Shown: one piece after another, positions 1 to 9,665 of the stretch
Numbering within the stretch: the first letter of the stretch is position 1
Layout: each line of letters opens with the position of its first letter
NCBI GenBank assembly: GCA_963708155.1
Contig: OY970183.1
Location: 1,116,001 to 1,180,000, forward strand
Origin: Methylovirgula sp963708155
Lineage (GTDB): Bacteria > Pseudomonadota > Alphaproteobacteria > Rhizobiales > Beijerinckiaceae
Direction: 5' to 3'
Length of the DNA stretch: 64,000 bases
Notes under the pieces: generated by a model
Told to the model about the DNA's origin: nothing
The model's input: the letters and a program-made list of their open reading frames with translations, nothing else
Databases searched by the model: none
Position numbers and translations under genes: made by a program

Positions 1-1256
1 CGGGCTTGACCGCGCCGCACTTGAGGCGGTGGCGAGCGCCTATGCGCAATCCAACGCGACGATCATCCCCTACGGCATGGGCATCACCCAGCACACGACG
101 GGCACCGGCAACGTCCAGCAGATCGCCAATCTGCTGCTGCATGCGCGGCAATATCGGCAAGCCCGGCGCCGGCATCTGCCCGCTGCGCGGCCATTCCAAC
201 GTGCAGGGCGACCGCACCGTCGGCATCACCGAGAAGCCCGGCGCGGATATGCTCGCCCGCATCGAAGCGACCTTCGGCTTCAAGCCGCCGGCAGCGCACG
301 GCCACGATGCCGTCGCGGCCATGCAGGCGATCATAGCGGGCAAATCGAAGGTGCTGATCTGCCTCGGCGGCAATCTCGCCGTTGCCATGCCGGACCCGGA
401 GCAATGCTTCCCGGCGATGGCGAGGCTCGACCTCGCCGTGCATATCGCCACCAAGCTCAATCGCTCGCATCTGCTCGTCGGCAAGGAGGCGATCATTCTG
501 CCCTGCCTCGGCCGCACCGAACACGATATGCAGGCGAGCGGGCCCGCAGATCGGTCACCGTCGAGGATTCGATGTCGATGGTCCATGCCTCGCGCGGCAA
601 GCTGCCGCCGGCTTCCGAGCATCTGCGCTCCGAGCCCGCGATCGTCGCCGGGATGGCGGCGGCCACGCTGCCGCACAGCAAAGTGCCGTGGACGGAGGCT
701 GTCGCCGACTACGACCGCATCCGCGACAAGATCGAGGCCGTCTTTCCCGACTTCCAGGACTACAATGCGCGCATGCGCATCCCCGGCGGCTTCCGCCTGC
801 CGCTGCCCGCGACCGAGCGCGATCTGGAACACGCCCTCCGGCAAGGCCGAGTTCATCGCCTTCAACGGCCTCAACGAAGACCCGGTCGTCAGCGATGGCG
901 CCGTTCTGCGGCTGACGACGATCCGCAGCCACGACCAGTACAACACCACGATCTACGGCCTCGACGACCGCTATCGCGGCGTCTTCGGCCGCCGCGACGT
1001 CGTCTTCATCCATACGGACGACCTTGCCGCGCTCAACATCCAGCACGGCGATGCGATCGATATCGAAACCGCATTGCCATCCGGTACGCCGTTGCGCCTC
1101 GAAGGCTTCACCGCCATCGCGCATAACATCGCCCGCGGCTCGGCCGCCGCCTATTATCCCGAGGCCAACGGGCTTGTGCCGCTCGCCTATCATGATCCGC
1201 AAAGCGGCACGCCGTCCTATAAATCCGTTCCGGTCAGGATCATGCGTCACGCCTAA
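1..1256 (+). CDS. FdhF/YdeP-type molybdopterin oxidoreductase, C-terminal part (frame broken)
   Basis: This is the C-terminal ~415 residues of a molybdopterin-dependent oxidoreductase of the formate-dehydrogenase-like FdhF/YdeP family. The 5' end lies outside the window. Visible family hallmarks are PYGMGITQH near position 70, a GNIGKPGAGICPLRGHSNVQ segment near 145-205, and the C-terminal molybdopterin dinucleotide-binding domain (SGKAEF, HDQYNTTIYG, AYYPEANGLVPL). The coding frame changes near 138, 545 and 830. Each change is repaired by removing one base (two near 545), so the gene is probably intact and the sequence wrong. The substrate is unknown; many members of this family have no proven activity. 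It converges on the next gene with a 4 bp overlap of stops. Confidence 0.8.
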   Translation, partial: GLTAPHLRRWRAPMRNPTRRSSPTAWASPSTRRAPATSSRSPICCCMRGNIGKPGAGICPLRGHSNVQGDRTVGITEKPGADMLARIEATFGFKPPAAHGHDAVAAMQAIIAGKSKVLICLGGNLAVAMPDPEQCFPAMARLDLAVHIATKLNRSHLLVGKEAIILPCLGRTEHDMQASGPADRSPSRIRCRWSMPRAASCRRLPSICAPSPRSSPGWRRPRCRTAKCRGRRLSPTTTASATRSRPSFPTSRTTMRACASPAASACRCPRPSAIWNTPSGKAEFIAFNGLNEDPVVSDGAVLRLTTIRSHDQYNTTIYGLDDRYRGVFGRRDVVFIHTDDLAALNIQHGDAIDIETALPSGTPLRLEGFTAIAHNIARGSAAAYYPEANGLVPLAYHDPQSGTPSYKSVPVRIMRHA

Positions 1257-2173
1257 CTGCCGCGGCAGAGCAGGATGAGGATCGCATGGTAGATGCGGTC
1301 AAAATCGGTCACGCTGGCCTGCTTGCGGCGGCGCAGCAGGTTGGCAAAGAAAATGGCGCGGCCGAACCATGAATATCTGTCGAAACGATAAGAGGCGACC
1401 TCCGCCCGCCGCAGGGATTCCTGCGGCCGCGAGAGGACGTCGGACACTGCTTGCCACGCAACGCGGCGCTTGAGCCAATCGGCGCTCGTCCGGCTCGGGT
1501 CAATGTAATGTTTCACGCCAGCACCCGGCGCGTAGACGATCTTTCCGCCTCTTGCGCGGACGGATTCGCTCACCTGCGTTTCTTCGTTCGAGAGTAGCGA
1601 GAGCGCGCCCTTGCGGCCAAGCTCCGTCGAAAAGCCGCCGGCAGCAAAGAGCCAGTCCCGCCGGATCGAATAATTGCAGCCGGCCAGCCATTCGTGCGGC
1701 AGGAGTTCACGGATCTCGCGGCCGTAATCAACGATGGAGAAGAATCCCTCCAGCTCGCTGGTGAGCCAATGCGGCCGCGGGGTTACCCAGACCGGCTCCA
1801 CAGGGCCGCCGACGATCGCCGTCCTGTCGCCGAATTTCTGGTAGCCAAGGCTGAGTTCGCGCAGCCATTGCGGCGACGCGATCGCATCATCGTCCAGATA
1901 GGCGACGATGGGCGCCAGAGCCAGCTGCGCGCCGACATTGCGGGCATTGGAAAGCCCTGGGACGGGTTCGTGGACGTAGCGAAAATTTTCGATCCCATTA
2001 TATTGCGCACCGAATCGCCGCGCCTCCTCGGCATCTGTCGAATTGTCGACGACGATGATCTCATAGTCGTGCCGATCGATATCCTGCGCCAGAACCGAGT
2101 TGATCGTCGCAGAAACCAACTTGTGGCGATTATGCGTGCAAATGACCGCCGAAAGCGCAGGATTGTTTGCCAA
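1253..2173 (-). CDS. Family 2 glycosyltransferase
   Basis: The 306-residue protein starts with a GT-A nucleotide-sugar-binding fold: SAVICTHNRHKLVSATINSV at the N terminus, VDNSTD near residue 42, and the metal-binding acidic motif AYLDDDA near residue 90. There is no signal peptide; the C-terminal basic and hydrophobic tail may sit at the membrane. Such enzymes transfer a sugar from a nucleotide donor in polysaccharide or glycolipid synthesis. Donor and acceptor cannot be read from the sequence. It stands alone between an oxidoreductase and a transporter. Confidence 0.85.
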   Translation of the reverse strand: MANNPALSAVICTHNRHKLVSATINSVLAQDIDRHDYEIIVVDNSTDAEEARRFGAQYNGIENFRYVHEPVPGLSNARNVGAQLALAPIVAYLDDDAIASPQWLRELSLGYQKFGDRTAIVGGPVEPVWVTPRPHWLTSELEGFFSIVDYGREIRELLPHEWLAGCNYSIRRDWLFAAGGFSTELGRKGALSLLSNEETQVSESVRARGGKIVYAPGAGVKHYIDPSRTSADWLKRRVAWQAVSDVLSRPQESLRRAEVASYRFDRYSWFGRAIFFANLLRRRKQASVTDFDRIYHAILILLCRGS

Positions 2174-2347
2174 GAGCCCCTCGTCAGCAAAAACCGGTTC
2201 CGAGGAAAAGTGTTATAAAAAGCGCCGTCGCCGCGATAGAGCCCGCGGCCGTTTCATATGCGCAACGTAAATCTCCGCATTCCGCGGAAGCTCAAGTTCT
2301 ATTTAACAATAAATGGAACGGGGCGGGAGAAAAACCCGTGCCCCGCT

Positions 2348-3535
2348 TCACCCGCGCAATCGCTCGAGAAGGTTGAGCGCGAGCGCAGAGGCGCCTATCG
2401 CGCCCCCAATGACGGCTGTCGCGGTCCAGCCCCTCGCATGATAGCTCAGGGTTCCAATGACCGATCCGAGCGCTCCGCAGGCAAAGACGAGAGTCATGTA
2501 GATCGCGTTGACCCGGCCGCGAATCTCGCCCGGAACGTTGAAGATGATGTGCTGGCCGACAACCTGATTGATTTGCACCGCAGCGTCGATCAAAACCGCC
2601 AGAACTGTCAGCCAGACGAGTCCTATTGGGCCGTGGTGGACGCCGATCGCGGCGAAAAACGCAAGGCTGAGCACCAATATGGCCCCGGTCGTCGCGGTAG
2701 CGATGTATCCGCGATCGGCAATATGTCCAGCGACAGGCGCGGCCAGCGCGCCGCCGCTGCCGGCGAGGGCGAAAAGCCCGATCGCGTGCTGGCTTAAGCC
2801 AAATTTTTGCGCGAGCAGGATAGGCGCGACGGTCCAGAAAAGGTTGAACGCGCAGAACATCAGGCCCTGATAGGCCGCGCGCCAGCGCACCTGCGAACGC
2901 TCCCGCAGGATGTGAAGCATCGAAGCCAGAACCTGTCCGTAATGCAGCCCCGGGCGCGGCTGATGGGACGGCATCGCCCGCGCCAGCGCCAGACCGACCG
3001 CGAGCATCAGAATGGCGGCGCTGATGAAGACCGCACGCCAGCCAAAGCTTCCGGCGATGAACAGTGCCGCCGGCCGCGCCAGCATGATGCCGGTCAGCAA
3101 GCCGCCCATGATGATGCCGACAACGCGCCCGCGCCTTGCCAAAGGCGCAAGGTGGGCGATGAACGGCACGAGAATTTGGGCGCAGGACGAAAAGAAGCCG
3201 ACCGCGAGAGAAGCGAGCAGAAAAGGCGTTGCACTGCGCGCGAAGGCAAGCGACGCCAAAGCTGCCGCTGCCGCCAATACCGCCGTCAGGACGAGCCGGC
3301 GATTCTCGACGAGATCGCCCAGCGACACGAGCAGAAACAGCCCGACACCGTAGCCGATCTGCACCATGCTGGCCAGCGAGCCGGAAAGCGCCGGGCCGAC
3401 ACCGACCGCGCCGCCAATCTCGAAAATGAGTTGCTGCGCATAATAGATGTTCGCGACCAACGCGCCGACCGCGACCGCGGCCACGGCAATGAGCGTCTGC
3501 GGCAGAGCGTCCGCCTGTTTCAACGATTGTTCCAT
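2348..3535 (-). CDS. MFS transporter (drug/metabolite exporter type)
   Basis: The 395-residue protein has about 12 hydrophobic segments along its full length, typical of the major facilitator superfamily. The loop between segments 2 and 3 reads GDLVENRRLVL, matching the MFS loop motif, and a second related loop GHIADRG marks the start of the C-terminal half. Length and composition fit a proton-driven small-molecule exporter of the inner membrane. The substrate is unknown. It is divergent from the next gene, with a 244 bp gap holding no other gene. Confidence 0.85.
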   Translation of the reverse strand: MEQSLKQADALPQTLIAVAAVAVGALVANIYYAQQLIFEIGGAVGVGPALSGSLASMVQIGYGVGLFLLVSLGDLVENRRLVLTAVLAAAAALASLAFARSATPFLLASLAVGFFSSCAQILVPFIAHLAPLARRGRVVGIIMGGLLTGIMLARPAALFIAGSFGWRAVFISAAILMLAVGLALARAMPSHQPRPGLHYGQVLASMLHILRERSQVRWRAAYQGLMFCAFNLFWTVAPILLAQKFGLSQHAIGLFALAGSGGALAAPVAGHIADRGYIATATTGAILVLSLAFFAAIGVHHGPIGLVWLTVLAVLIDAAVQINQVVGQHIIFNVPGEIRGRVNAIYMTLVFACGALGSVIGTLSYHARGWTATAVIGGAIGASALALNLLERLRG

Positions 3536-3779
3536 CGGGTCCGCAATGTTCGGCCCGGCCTTGCGCGTCCCTGCCAGCTCATTATCTTTATGACCGCCAC
3601 ATAAGCACGCGGCGACCCGCTGTCGAGGTTGCGGTCGCGCAATGCAACCTCACATTTGTGCTAGCCGTCGTTTGGTGCAACGTGAGAAGCTGCCGCCCAA
3701 GGTGGCCGCAATATGAGAGCAGGCGAACCTGCCACGACGTCGATAGTCACTGATCGATAATCAGCGAGGGGAGCGGACC

Positions 3780-4475
3780 ATGAGGGTGGGCATCATTGGC
3801 GCGGGTCAGATCGGCGGTACTTTGGCGCGCCGTCTCACGGAGCTTGGCCATAAAGTCGTCATCGCAAATTCACGCGGCCCCACGAGCCTCGGCGATGTCG
3901 CCGCTGCGACGGGGGCCACGCCTGTCGAGGTTCAGGACGCTGTCCGCGGTGTCGATCTCATCGTCCTGACGATTCCGATGCTGAATGTGCCGAAGCTTGC
4001 CGCCGGGCTTTTCGCGAATGTTCCGGCATCGGTGCCGGTCATCGATACCTGCAATTACTATCCGCGCCAGCGTGACGGGCGGATTGCCGAAATCGAGTCC
4101 GGCATGCCGGAAAGCCGCTGGGTCGAACAGCAGATCGGCCATCGCGTCGTGAAGGTCTTCAACAGCATTTACGCGCGCCATCTCGGCGAGCTTGGCCGCG
4201 AGGCTGGTGCGCCAGATCGCATCGCCCTGCCCGTCGCTGGCGACGATCCCGCAATAAAGGCCGTTGTTCTGGCTCTCGTCGAGAATCTCGGCTTCGATGC
4301 GCTCGACGCCGGCAAGATCGCCAACTCCTGGCGCCAGCAGCCGGGAACGCCGGCCTATTGCACGGACCTTGGCGTCGCGGCGCTGCGCCGCGCGCTGGCG
4401 GATGCATCGCCCGAGCGCACCGCGAATTGGCGCGCCACGGACAAAAGCCCCGGCACTTTCGCCGCGCCCGCATAG
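3780..4475 (+). CDS. NAD(P)-binding protein of the F420-dependent NADP oxidoreductase family
   Basis: The 231-residue protein begins with a Rossmann nucleotide-binding motif, GIIGAGQIGGTLARRL at residues 4-19, followed by VVIANSRGP. Here basic/polar residues after the second strand favour NADP(H). The family includes F420H2:NADP oxidoreductases, but many bacterial members act on other substrates, so F420 use should not be assumed. A purine-rich GAGGGGAG lies just before the ATG. It converges on bluB with only 7 bp between the stops. Confidence 0.75.
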   Translation: MRVGIIGAGQIGGTLARRLTELGHKVVIANSRGPTSLGDVAAATGATPVEVQDAVRGVDLIVLTIPMLNVPKLAAGLFANVPASVPVIDTCNYYPRQRDGRIAEIESGMPESRWVEQQIGHRVVKVFNSIYARHLGELGREAGAPDRIALPVAGDDPAIKAVVLALVENLGFDALDAGKIANSWRQQPGTPAYCTDLGVAALRRALADASPERTANWRATDKSPGTFAAPA

Positions 4476-4482
4476 TTCGATT

Positions 4483-5182
4483 TCAGCGGCGATCGCCCCA
4501 GCGCTCTTCGTAGATCAGCGGTTCCAGCGGCAGGCGCTCGGCCCAACGGCGCGCCTCGAGCTCCGGCCGGGTGAAAAGCTGATCGACGAAGCCGACGCAG
4601 AGGTAGGCGACAATGACGATCTCCGGCGGAATACCGAGCAACGGGCGCAAATCTTCCTGCTCGAAAATGCTCACCCAGCCGACGCCGACCCCCTCGGCGC
4701 GCGCCGCAAGCCAGAGATTTCTGAATCGCGCAGACCGTGCTGTAGAGATCGGTGTCACGCTGATGCGTGCGGCCGAGAACGACCGGACCGCCGCGGGTGC
4801 GATCGCACGTCACGCAAATGTTCAGCGGCGCCTTGAGAATACCTTCGAGCTTGAGGCGCCGGTAATGCGCGCCGCGCTCGTCGGCGAACATTTGCGCCGC
4901 CTCGTCGTTGCGGCGCGTGAAAACGTCATGCACCGCCGCCTTCATGGCGGGATCGCGGATCAGGATGAAGTTCCACGGCTGGCTGAGGCCGACGGAGGGC
5001 GCATGATGCGCTGCCTGCAGGATGCGTTGGAGCGTCGCATCAGGAAGCGGCTGCGGCAGGAATTCATCGCGGACGTCGCGCCGGGCATAGATCGCGCGAT
5101 AGACCGCCTCACGCTCTTGCGGCGAGAAAGTGCCCGCAGGCGCGAACTCCGCCTCCGGTACGCCCTTATCGGCAAGCGCCAT
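4483..5182 (-). CDS. bluB: 5,6-dimethylbenzimidazole synthase BluB (one frame break)
   Basis: BluB is a flavin-destroying, nitroreductase-fold enzyme that makes 5,6-dimethylbenzimidazole, the lower ligand of cobalamin, from FMNH2 and oxygen. The N-terminal segment RRDVRDEFLPQPLPD and the AAHHAPSVGLSQPWNFILI segment are characteristic; the C-terminal half has GVGVGWVSIFE and PEIVIVAYLCVG. The reading frame breaks near 4738. Removing one A in a run of three joins CAIQ to NLWLAAR and gives ~232 residues, the usual size. The ATG at 5182 is preferred over 5200 for its match to the family start. It fits the B12 genes at 37-44 kb but is not linked to them. Confidence 0.88.
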
Positions 5183-5365
5183 TCCGAACTCCTCCCACAC
5201 TCCGCTGATCGCCGGCGAGGCTTAGCACAAGTCGCGGGCCAGCGTCACATCGGCCCCGCCGCAGCGCTCACCCTATGCGGGTGAGCAAACCGGATCACCC
5301 GCCCCGGCCGCCACAGGCCAGACCGTGCCGGCTCGACGCGCAGGCACAGGCCTTTTCAAACTCTC

Positions 5366-5379
5366 TTGATCAAGGTCAA
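5366..5379 (+). promoter_or_regulatory. FNR/FixK-type binding site
   Basis: TTGATCAAGGTCAA matches the FNR/FixK consensus TTGAT-N4-ATCAA with one mismatch. It lies 47 bp before the start of the haem-binding protein gene and faces it, so activation in low oxygen is likely. The match is direct; the regulation is inferred. Confidence 0.65.
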
Positions 5380-5426
5380 AGCGCCGCAGTCGTCTCACCC
5401 TACCTTTGCGCCACAGGAGTTGAGAC

Positions 5427-5918
5427 ATGTCCCGGATTTTCGCGCCTCTTTTTATGCTCGGTGCCTTCATGCTTTGCGTCGTCTTGCCGGCGCGCGGCGA
5501 CGAAGTTCCCTTCGCCCAGCCTGCACCTGGAACCACCCTCCAGAATCAGTCGCCTGTGGCCGCGTTAAGCGACATAATGCAATTGACGCAATTGCGGCAT
5601 ATGAAGCTATGGTACGCAGGCAAGTCCAAGAACTGGCCGCTGGCGACTTATGAACTCGCCCAGCTCAGGGACACGTTCAGCAAAGCGGCCATGCTCTATC
5701 TGAACATCCCGGTGCAATATATCGCTGCCGTGTCCGATCCGCTCACGGCGCTGGGCGATGCCGTCACGGCGAAGGATTCGCGCAAATTCGCGAAGGGCTA
5801 CAAAGCGCTGGAGGCTGCCTGTAACGCCTGCCATCAGGCCGCCGGTGTCGAGTTTATCGTCATCCAGACGCCCGCGACCTCGGTCTTCCCGGATCAGAAA
5901 TTCACGCCGGCCAAATGA
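5427..5918 (+). CDS. Periplasmic c-type haem protein (class II cytochrome c-like)
   Basis: The 163-residue protein has a clear Sec signal peptide ending near ARG-DEVPF (about residues 1-24). Near the C terminus (about residue 131) it has one CNACH haem-attachment motif in a helical context, as in cytochrome c' or c-556, where haem binds close to the C terminus of a four-helix bundle. An AGGAG sits seven bases before the ATG. The upstream FNR/FixK-like box suggests expression at low oxygen. It could bind gas ligands or carry electrons; the sequence does not decide between these. Confidence 0.75.
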   Translation: MSRIFAPLFMLGAFMLCVVLPARGDEVPFAQPAPGTTLQNQSPVAALSDIMQLTQLRHMKLWYAGKSKNWPLATYELAQLRDTFSKAAMLYLNIPVQYIAAVSDPLTALGDAVTAKDSRKFAKGYKALEAACNACHQAAGVEFIVIQTPATSVFPDQKFTPAK

Positions 5919-5970
5919 AAGAAGTCTGTTGGCCGCATCATCCACCTGGCGTCGGACAAACCCTAGCGCT

Positions 5971-6219
5971 TCAAAAATTCTCGTCGCTGGCGCCCCCGCA
6001 TTCGCGTCGCAGAAGACAGACGCAGCGGCCCGTGCTCTGCTCGCAAACGGGCTTCCGGTTCGCTTCGCAGGTATATTGTCGGCGATCATAGCCGGTCATA
6101 ACGCCGCCGCAGGGGCCTTCGGAGAATTGATCGTTGGGGGGATATTGCGCCTCCGCGGGCGACAGAGGCAAAAGACTCAGGATTGCAAAGGCCGCGAAGG
6201 CGAGCAGCTTGAGACTCAT
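5971..6219 (-). CDS. Small secreted cysteine-rich protein
   Basis: The 82-residue product has a strong signal peptide (MSLKLLAFAAFAILSLLPLS, cut after AEA near residue 24). A short mature part follows with six cysteines spaced like disulphide partners. The start at 6219 is chosen because GGAGGG precedes it and the signal peptide begins there; a longer open frame to 6285 has no such support. The family is not recognised. Confidence 0.5.
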   Translation of the reverse strand: MSLKLLAFAAFAILSLLPLSPAEAQYPPNDQFSEGPCGGVMTGYDRRQYTCEANRKPVCEQSTGRCVCLLRRECGGASDENF

Positions 6220-6450
6220 CGCGCTTTTCCCTCCAAGGCGCACCGACCGCGGACAACGAACCGCGCGGCAATCATAAAAATACATCCGCGCCCTTGGCCA
6301 GCAACATTTTAGCGAGTTTCGCGATCAGCCGCGAAATCGCGGCCGGTAATGGCTTTCCCCGCGCCGCGAAGGAAGGCGATCACCGGGTCCAGACTGGGTC
6401 GGCTCGTCAGCAACGGCTCGCGGCGGAATTGGGCCATTAGGCCCGGCGAG

Positions 6451-7308
6451 TCATTGAACTCTTCGCACCGCCTCGACAAATTCCGCGAGCGTGCGAAAGC
6501 CGACGCGGTTGATCATCGCCTTCGGATTGAAATCGGCGCCGAAATAAGGATCGGAAAAATAGAGCGGGACGCAGCCCGCCGCCCAGGCCTGAAGCGCCTT
6601 TTCCGTGTAATAGCCCGGGAAGATGGAATTTTCGAAGCATAAGTTGAAGCGATAGTCGCGGAGCGCTTCATATTTGGATTGAAGAAGCGGCGCACCGGTG
6701 ACGTTACCGAAGATATCGACCGGGCCAATTTGCGACAGAGCCTCCGCGGCCAAAGCGCGATAAGGCTCGCGATAGCTTGTCACGAGGCAGCAGAATTTCG
6801 GCCGGACGACCGGCTCGATCTCTCCCGGCGCCATGAGACGTGCGATTTCGACCCGCTCCTCGTGACCATGTCCGTGGATCGCTCCCTCGAAAGCCGCCTT
6901 GGGCCCGCGGAAACTTTCATTCCACGCGAGTTCTTCATACCAGTTCGGCACGCGGCAATTGCGACCCTGATAGGTGTCGAAGTCCGAGGAAATCGAGAAA
7001 CGGTAGAATTCGTAATTGGGGCGGATATTTTCCCAGATGACGGCGATCGTCTTCTCTGGAAACTGCGCCTTTTCGTGTGGAAAGACGCTCGTCAGAACGA
7101 TGTCGGCGTCCGCCGCCTCGTCGGCCAGCCAAAACCGGCCGAAGCTTTCCGTGAGCACAAAATTCCAGAAGCCTTTGGCAAGGCTAAAGGACGGCCAGAA
7201 GTTCACCGCGCAGATTGCAAGTGTTTCGTTCGAATCCCGCCGGACTTTCACCGGAGTTCGCGTGCCCGCGCTTCGTCGCCTGAAAAAATCTAACGCCTTT
7301 AAAATCAT
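6451..7308 (-). CDS. Family 10 glycosyltransferase (alpha-1,3-fucosyltransferase-like)
   Basis: The C-terminal half carries the GT10 donor-binding signature: YRFNLCFENSIFPGYYTEK, then AWAAGCVPLYFSDP. This is the conserved block of bacterial and animal alpha-1,3/4-fucosyltransferases. The N-terminal half (NFWPSF, VWENIRPNYEFYRFSIS-like) fits the acceptor domain. There is no signal peptide, as usual for bacterial members. A GDP-fucose donor is inferred from the family. The start at 7308 is preferred; an ATG at 7350 would add 14 basic residues. It is divergent from the next GT2 gene, so both may decorate a surface glycan. Confidence 0.8.
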   Translation of the reverse strand: MILKALDFFRRRSAGTRTPVKVRRDSNETLAICAVNFWPSFSLAKGFWNFVLTESFGRFWLADEAADADIVLTSVFPHEKAQFPEKTIAVIWENIRPNYEFYRFSISSDFDTYQGRNCRVPNWYEELAWNESFRGPKAAFEGAIHGHGHEERVEIARLMAPGEIEPVVRPKFCCLVTSYREPYRALAAEALSQIGPVDIFGNVTGAPLLQSKYEALRDYRFNLCFENSIFPGYYTEKALQAWAAGCVPLYFSDPYFGADFNPKAMINRVGFRTLAEFVEAVRRVQ

Positions 7309-7444
7309 TCGCCTTCCTGTCCTGCGCGATCTTAGCCGAGCCTGGCGCAAAGGCGAATCACGCGGTGCGATCTTGGCTCATCGGCTGTGAAGGATTTCAA
7401 TATTTGAATGGCGCGGCAGCTCTGGAAATGTTCTTTTTCGCAGA

Positions 7445-8698
7445 TTGATCGCTGACGACATGACCCCCGATTGCGAAACATGGAATTTTAAAATGCCGTT
7501 CGGAAAAATCCACGCCCCGCTCGTCAGCGTCATTGTCATCAATCATAATTACGGGCATTTCCTCGACGAATGTCTGATGTCGATTGCGCATCAAACCTAT
7601 CCCCATATCGAATGCATCGTTTTCGACAACGCCTCGAGCGACAACAGCCGCGACGTGCTCGCGGCGGCCGAACGCAAATTTGCTGAGGAAGACGGGCGAT
7701 CCTTATTCGTCGTCTTCTCGGAGACCAATCTGGATCAAACACCCGGCGCTGCCGAAGCTTTCAAATATGCCAAGGGCAGCTACATCATCTACTTCGATGC
7801 AGACGATTACATGCTGCCGACCTGCGTGGAAACGCATATTCGCACGATGCTCTCGCTGCGCGTCCCTGTCGGCGCTACCTGTATCGATTATTTCATGAGC
7901 CGCGACGGCGAACTCGTGACCTCGACATCCACCGCGCAGTTCTCTCAGGTCGCCACGGCGCGCCGCGGACGTGAGCCGCTCGTCCGCAACACTCTTGCGT
8001 TGCCGCAAATGAGCAGAACAGGCGCGGAGCTGAACCTTCAGCCCTCGGAACTGCACGCGATCGCGCGAACGGAGCGCGGCTGGCCTTGGTCCGGCACCTG
8101 CGGCCTCTGCTTCCGACGGGAGATGATCGAGATTCTTTTCCGGCGGACACCGCAGCTCAAACAACAATTGGACGCTTATCTGATCGGTGGTGTCAATTGC
8201 CTGACCGGCAGCGTACTGATCGATCGTCCACTTGTGGTCTACCGCCACCACGGCGCAAATGCCTTCGCCAAACATCCCTATCTCGTCAATTTCCTTATGT
8301 ATGATTCCAAAGCGCAACGTGTGTCGGCCTCCGTTGCCGCCAACGAGATTATCCAAACATTCGTTGCCGCCTCAGACGAACTCGCCAGGCGGCTGGGATG
8401 GCCCGGATTGTTCATCGAGGCTATCGAAACTCTCTCTGCAGGCTGGTCGCCTGCGCCGCGCCGGTCGGCCACGGTCGCCTACATGCGCAAATTTCTCCAA
8501 GCAAACGAAGCGGCGCTGGTCGCGGCGTTCGGCCCGCGCGAATATGCAAATTGGGTGGCGCGATATTCCTGGCACCAGATCACATGGTCCGCCGTCGCAG
8601 ACGTTTTCCGGTCGCTCTCGCACGTAGTCGCCGGGCTGATCCGGAGACAAGGACGCGGCGCAGATGCACCGGCGGATCATCCGATCGGCGCCGCATAG
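7445..8698 (+). CDS. Family 2 glycosyltransferase
   Basis: The 417-residue protein has a GT-A domain near the N terminus: LVSVIVINHNYGHFLDECL at about residues 26-44, DNASSDNS near 63, and the acidic YFDADDYMLP near 110. The C-terminal ~170 residues are a helical extension of unknown role. The start is uncertain: ATGs at 7445, 7460 and 7493 are all possible before the conserved domain. Divergent from the GT10 gene and probably part of the same glycan theme. Confidence 0.82.
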   Translation: MIADDMTPDCETWNFKMPFGKIHAPLVSVIVINHNYGHFLDECLMSIAHQTYPHIECIVFDNASSDNSRDVLAAAERKFAEEDGRSLFVVFSETNLDQTPGAAEAFKYAKGSYIIYFDADDYMLPTCVETHIRTMLSLRVPVGATCIDYFMSRDGELVTSTSTAQFSQVATARRGREPLVRNTLALPQMSRTGAELNLQPSELHAIARTERGWPWSGTCGLCFRREMIEILFRRTPQLKQQLDAYLIGGVNCLTGSVLIDRPLVVYRHHGANAFAKHPYLVNFLMYDSKAQRVSASVAANEIIQTFVAASDELARRLGWPGLFIEAIETLSAGWSPAPRRSATVAYMRKFLQANEAALVAAFGPREYANWVARYSWHQITWSAVADVFRSLSHVVAGLIRRQGRGADAPADHPIGAA

Positions 8699-8805
8699 GT
8701 GCCGAATCTTGTCGTCTTAAATAGCTTTGGCAAACCAGAGTCGCGCAGGGCCCTTCTTCGCCCAGCGCCTGCGCAGCCCCGGGTTATCCGAGCCGAAGCC
8801 GGTTT

Positions 8806-9408
8806 CTAGCCCGAGGCATCGGCCGGCCAAGCTGCCATCGCCGCCTCGGCGACGCCCTTTAAATCCTCCGGGGTCGCACCGTCGCGCGCCTGGACGGCCA
8901 TTCCCTGAAAAACGCCGAGAAAAAACCGGCTCAACCGGTCAATATCGGTTGACGCGGGCAACTCGCCTTCGGCCACCGCGACTTCCAGCCGCGACCGGAA
9001 CATCCGCAAACCTTCGAGCCGGGCGTCTTTGACGTCGTTGGCGATCGCGGCCGGCCATTCGTCGCAACCGGCGCCGAGCATCGTCATACAGCCGGCGGGC
9101 GTTGCTTCGGATCCAGGGAAGCTTTCAGCCGCCGCCAACAGAAAGTTTCGCGCGCCAGCGCGGGCGCTGGGGGCTTCGGTGAGCTTGTTCCAGAGCCGCG
9201 GCCCACGGGTGCGGATATATCGCGCAACCGCTTCCCGATACAGCGCCTCCTTGCAACCGAAGGCCGCGTAGAGACTCGGCGAAGCGATGCCCATAGCGTC
9301 ACACAAGTCCTTTATCGATGTCGTCGCAAATCCCTTGCGCCAAAACAGGCACATGGCCGCATCCAGCGCCGCTTCGCGATCAAACTCCCGCGGCCGACCG
9401 ACAATCAC
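8806..9408 (-). CDS. TetR-family transcriptional regulator
   Basis: The 200-residue protein has an N-terminal helix-turn-helix: FWRKGFATTSIKDLCDAMGIASPSLYAAFGCK at about residues 22-53, the standard TetR DNA-binding pattern. The C-terminal ligand domain resembles that of regulators with a cysteine-containing GCMTMLGA stretch. It is divergent from the RND efflux operon 257 bp away, so it is the likely local repressor. That link is positional inference. Confidence 0.85.
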   Translation of the reverse strand: MIVGRPREFDREAALDAAMCLFWRKGFATTSIKDLCDAMGIASPSLYAAFGCKEALYREAVARYIRTRGPRLWNKLTEAPSARAGARNFLLAAAESFPGSEATPAGCMTMLGAGCDEWPAAIANDVKDARLEGLRMFRSRLEVAVAEGELPASTDIDRLSRFFLGVFQGMAVQARDGATPEDLKGVAEAAMAAWPADASG

Positions 9409-9665
9409 GATCGCCTCCCTTTTTTATAACGCCGGACACACAATTCGGTTGACGGCCTTGCTCAAACGATTAGAGATTATATATCGATCGACACAGAAAT
9501 GGAATAAAAAACGCCGGCCGCGCGACCCACGCTGACCGCGCGGGTACCGATGCCGCGTCCCTTACGAGACTAAAGGCTCGATATAGCAAGGGGATAGCGT
9601 TGAGCATCGACGGCGACGCGATCGCGTAATCGGAGAGACACCAGACGCCCCCGGGGCGCCCGGCG

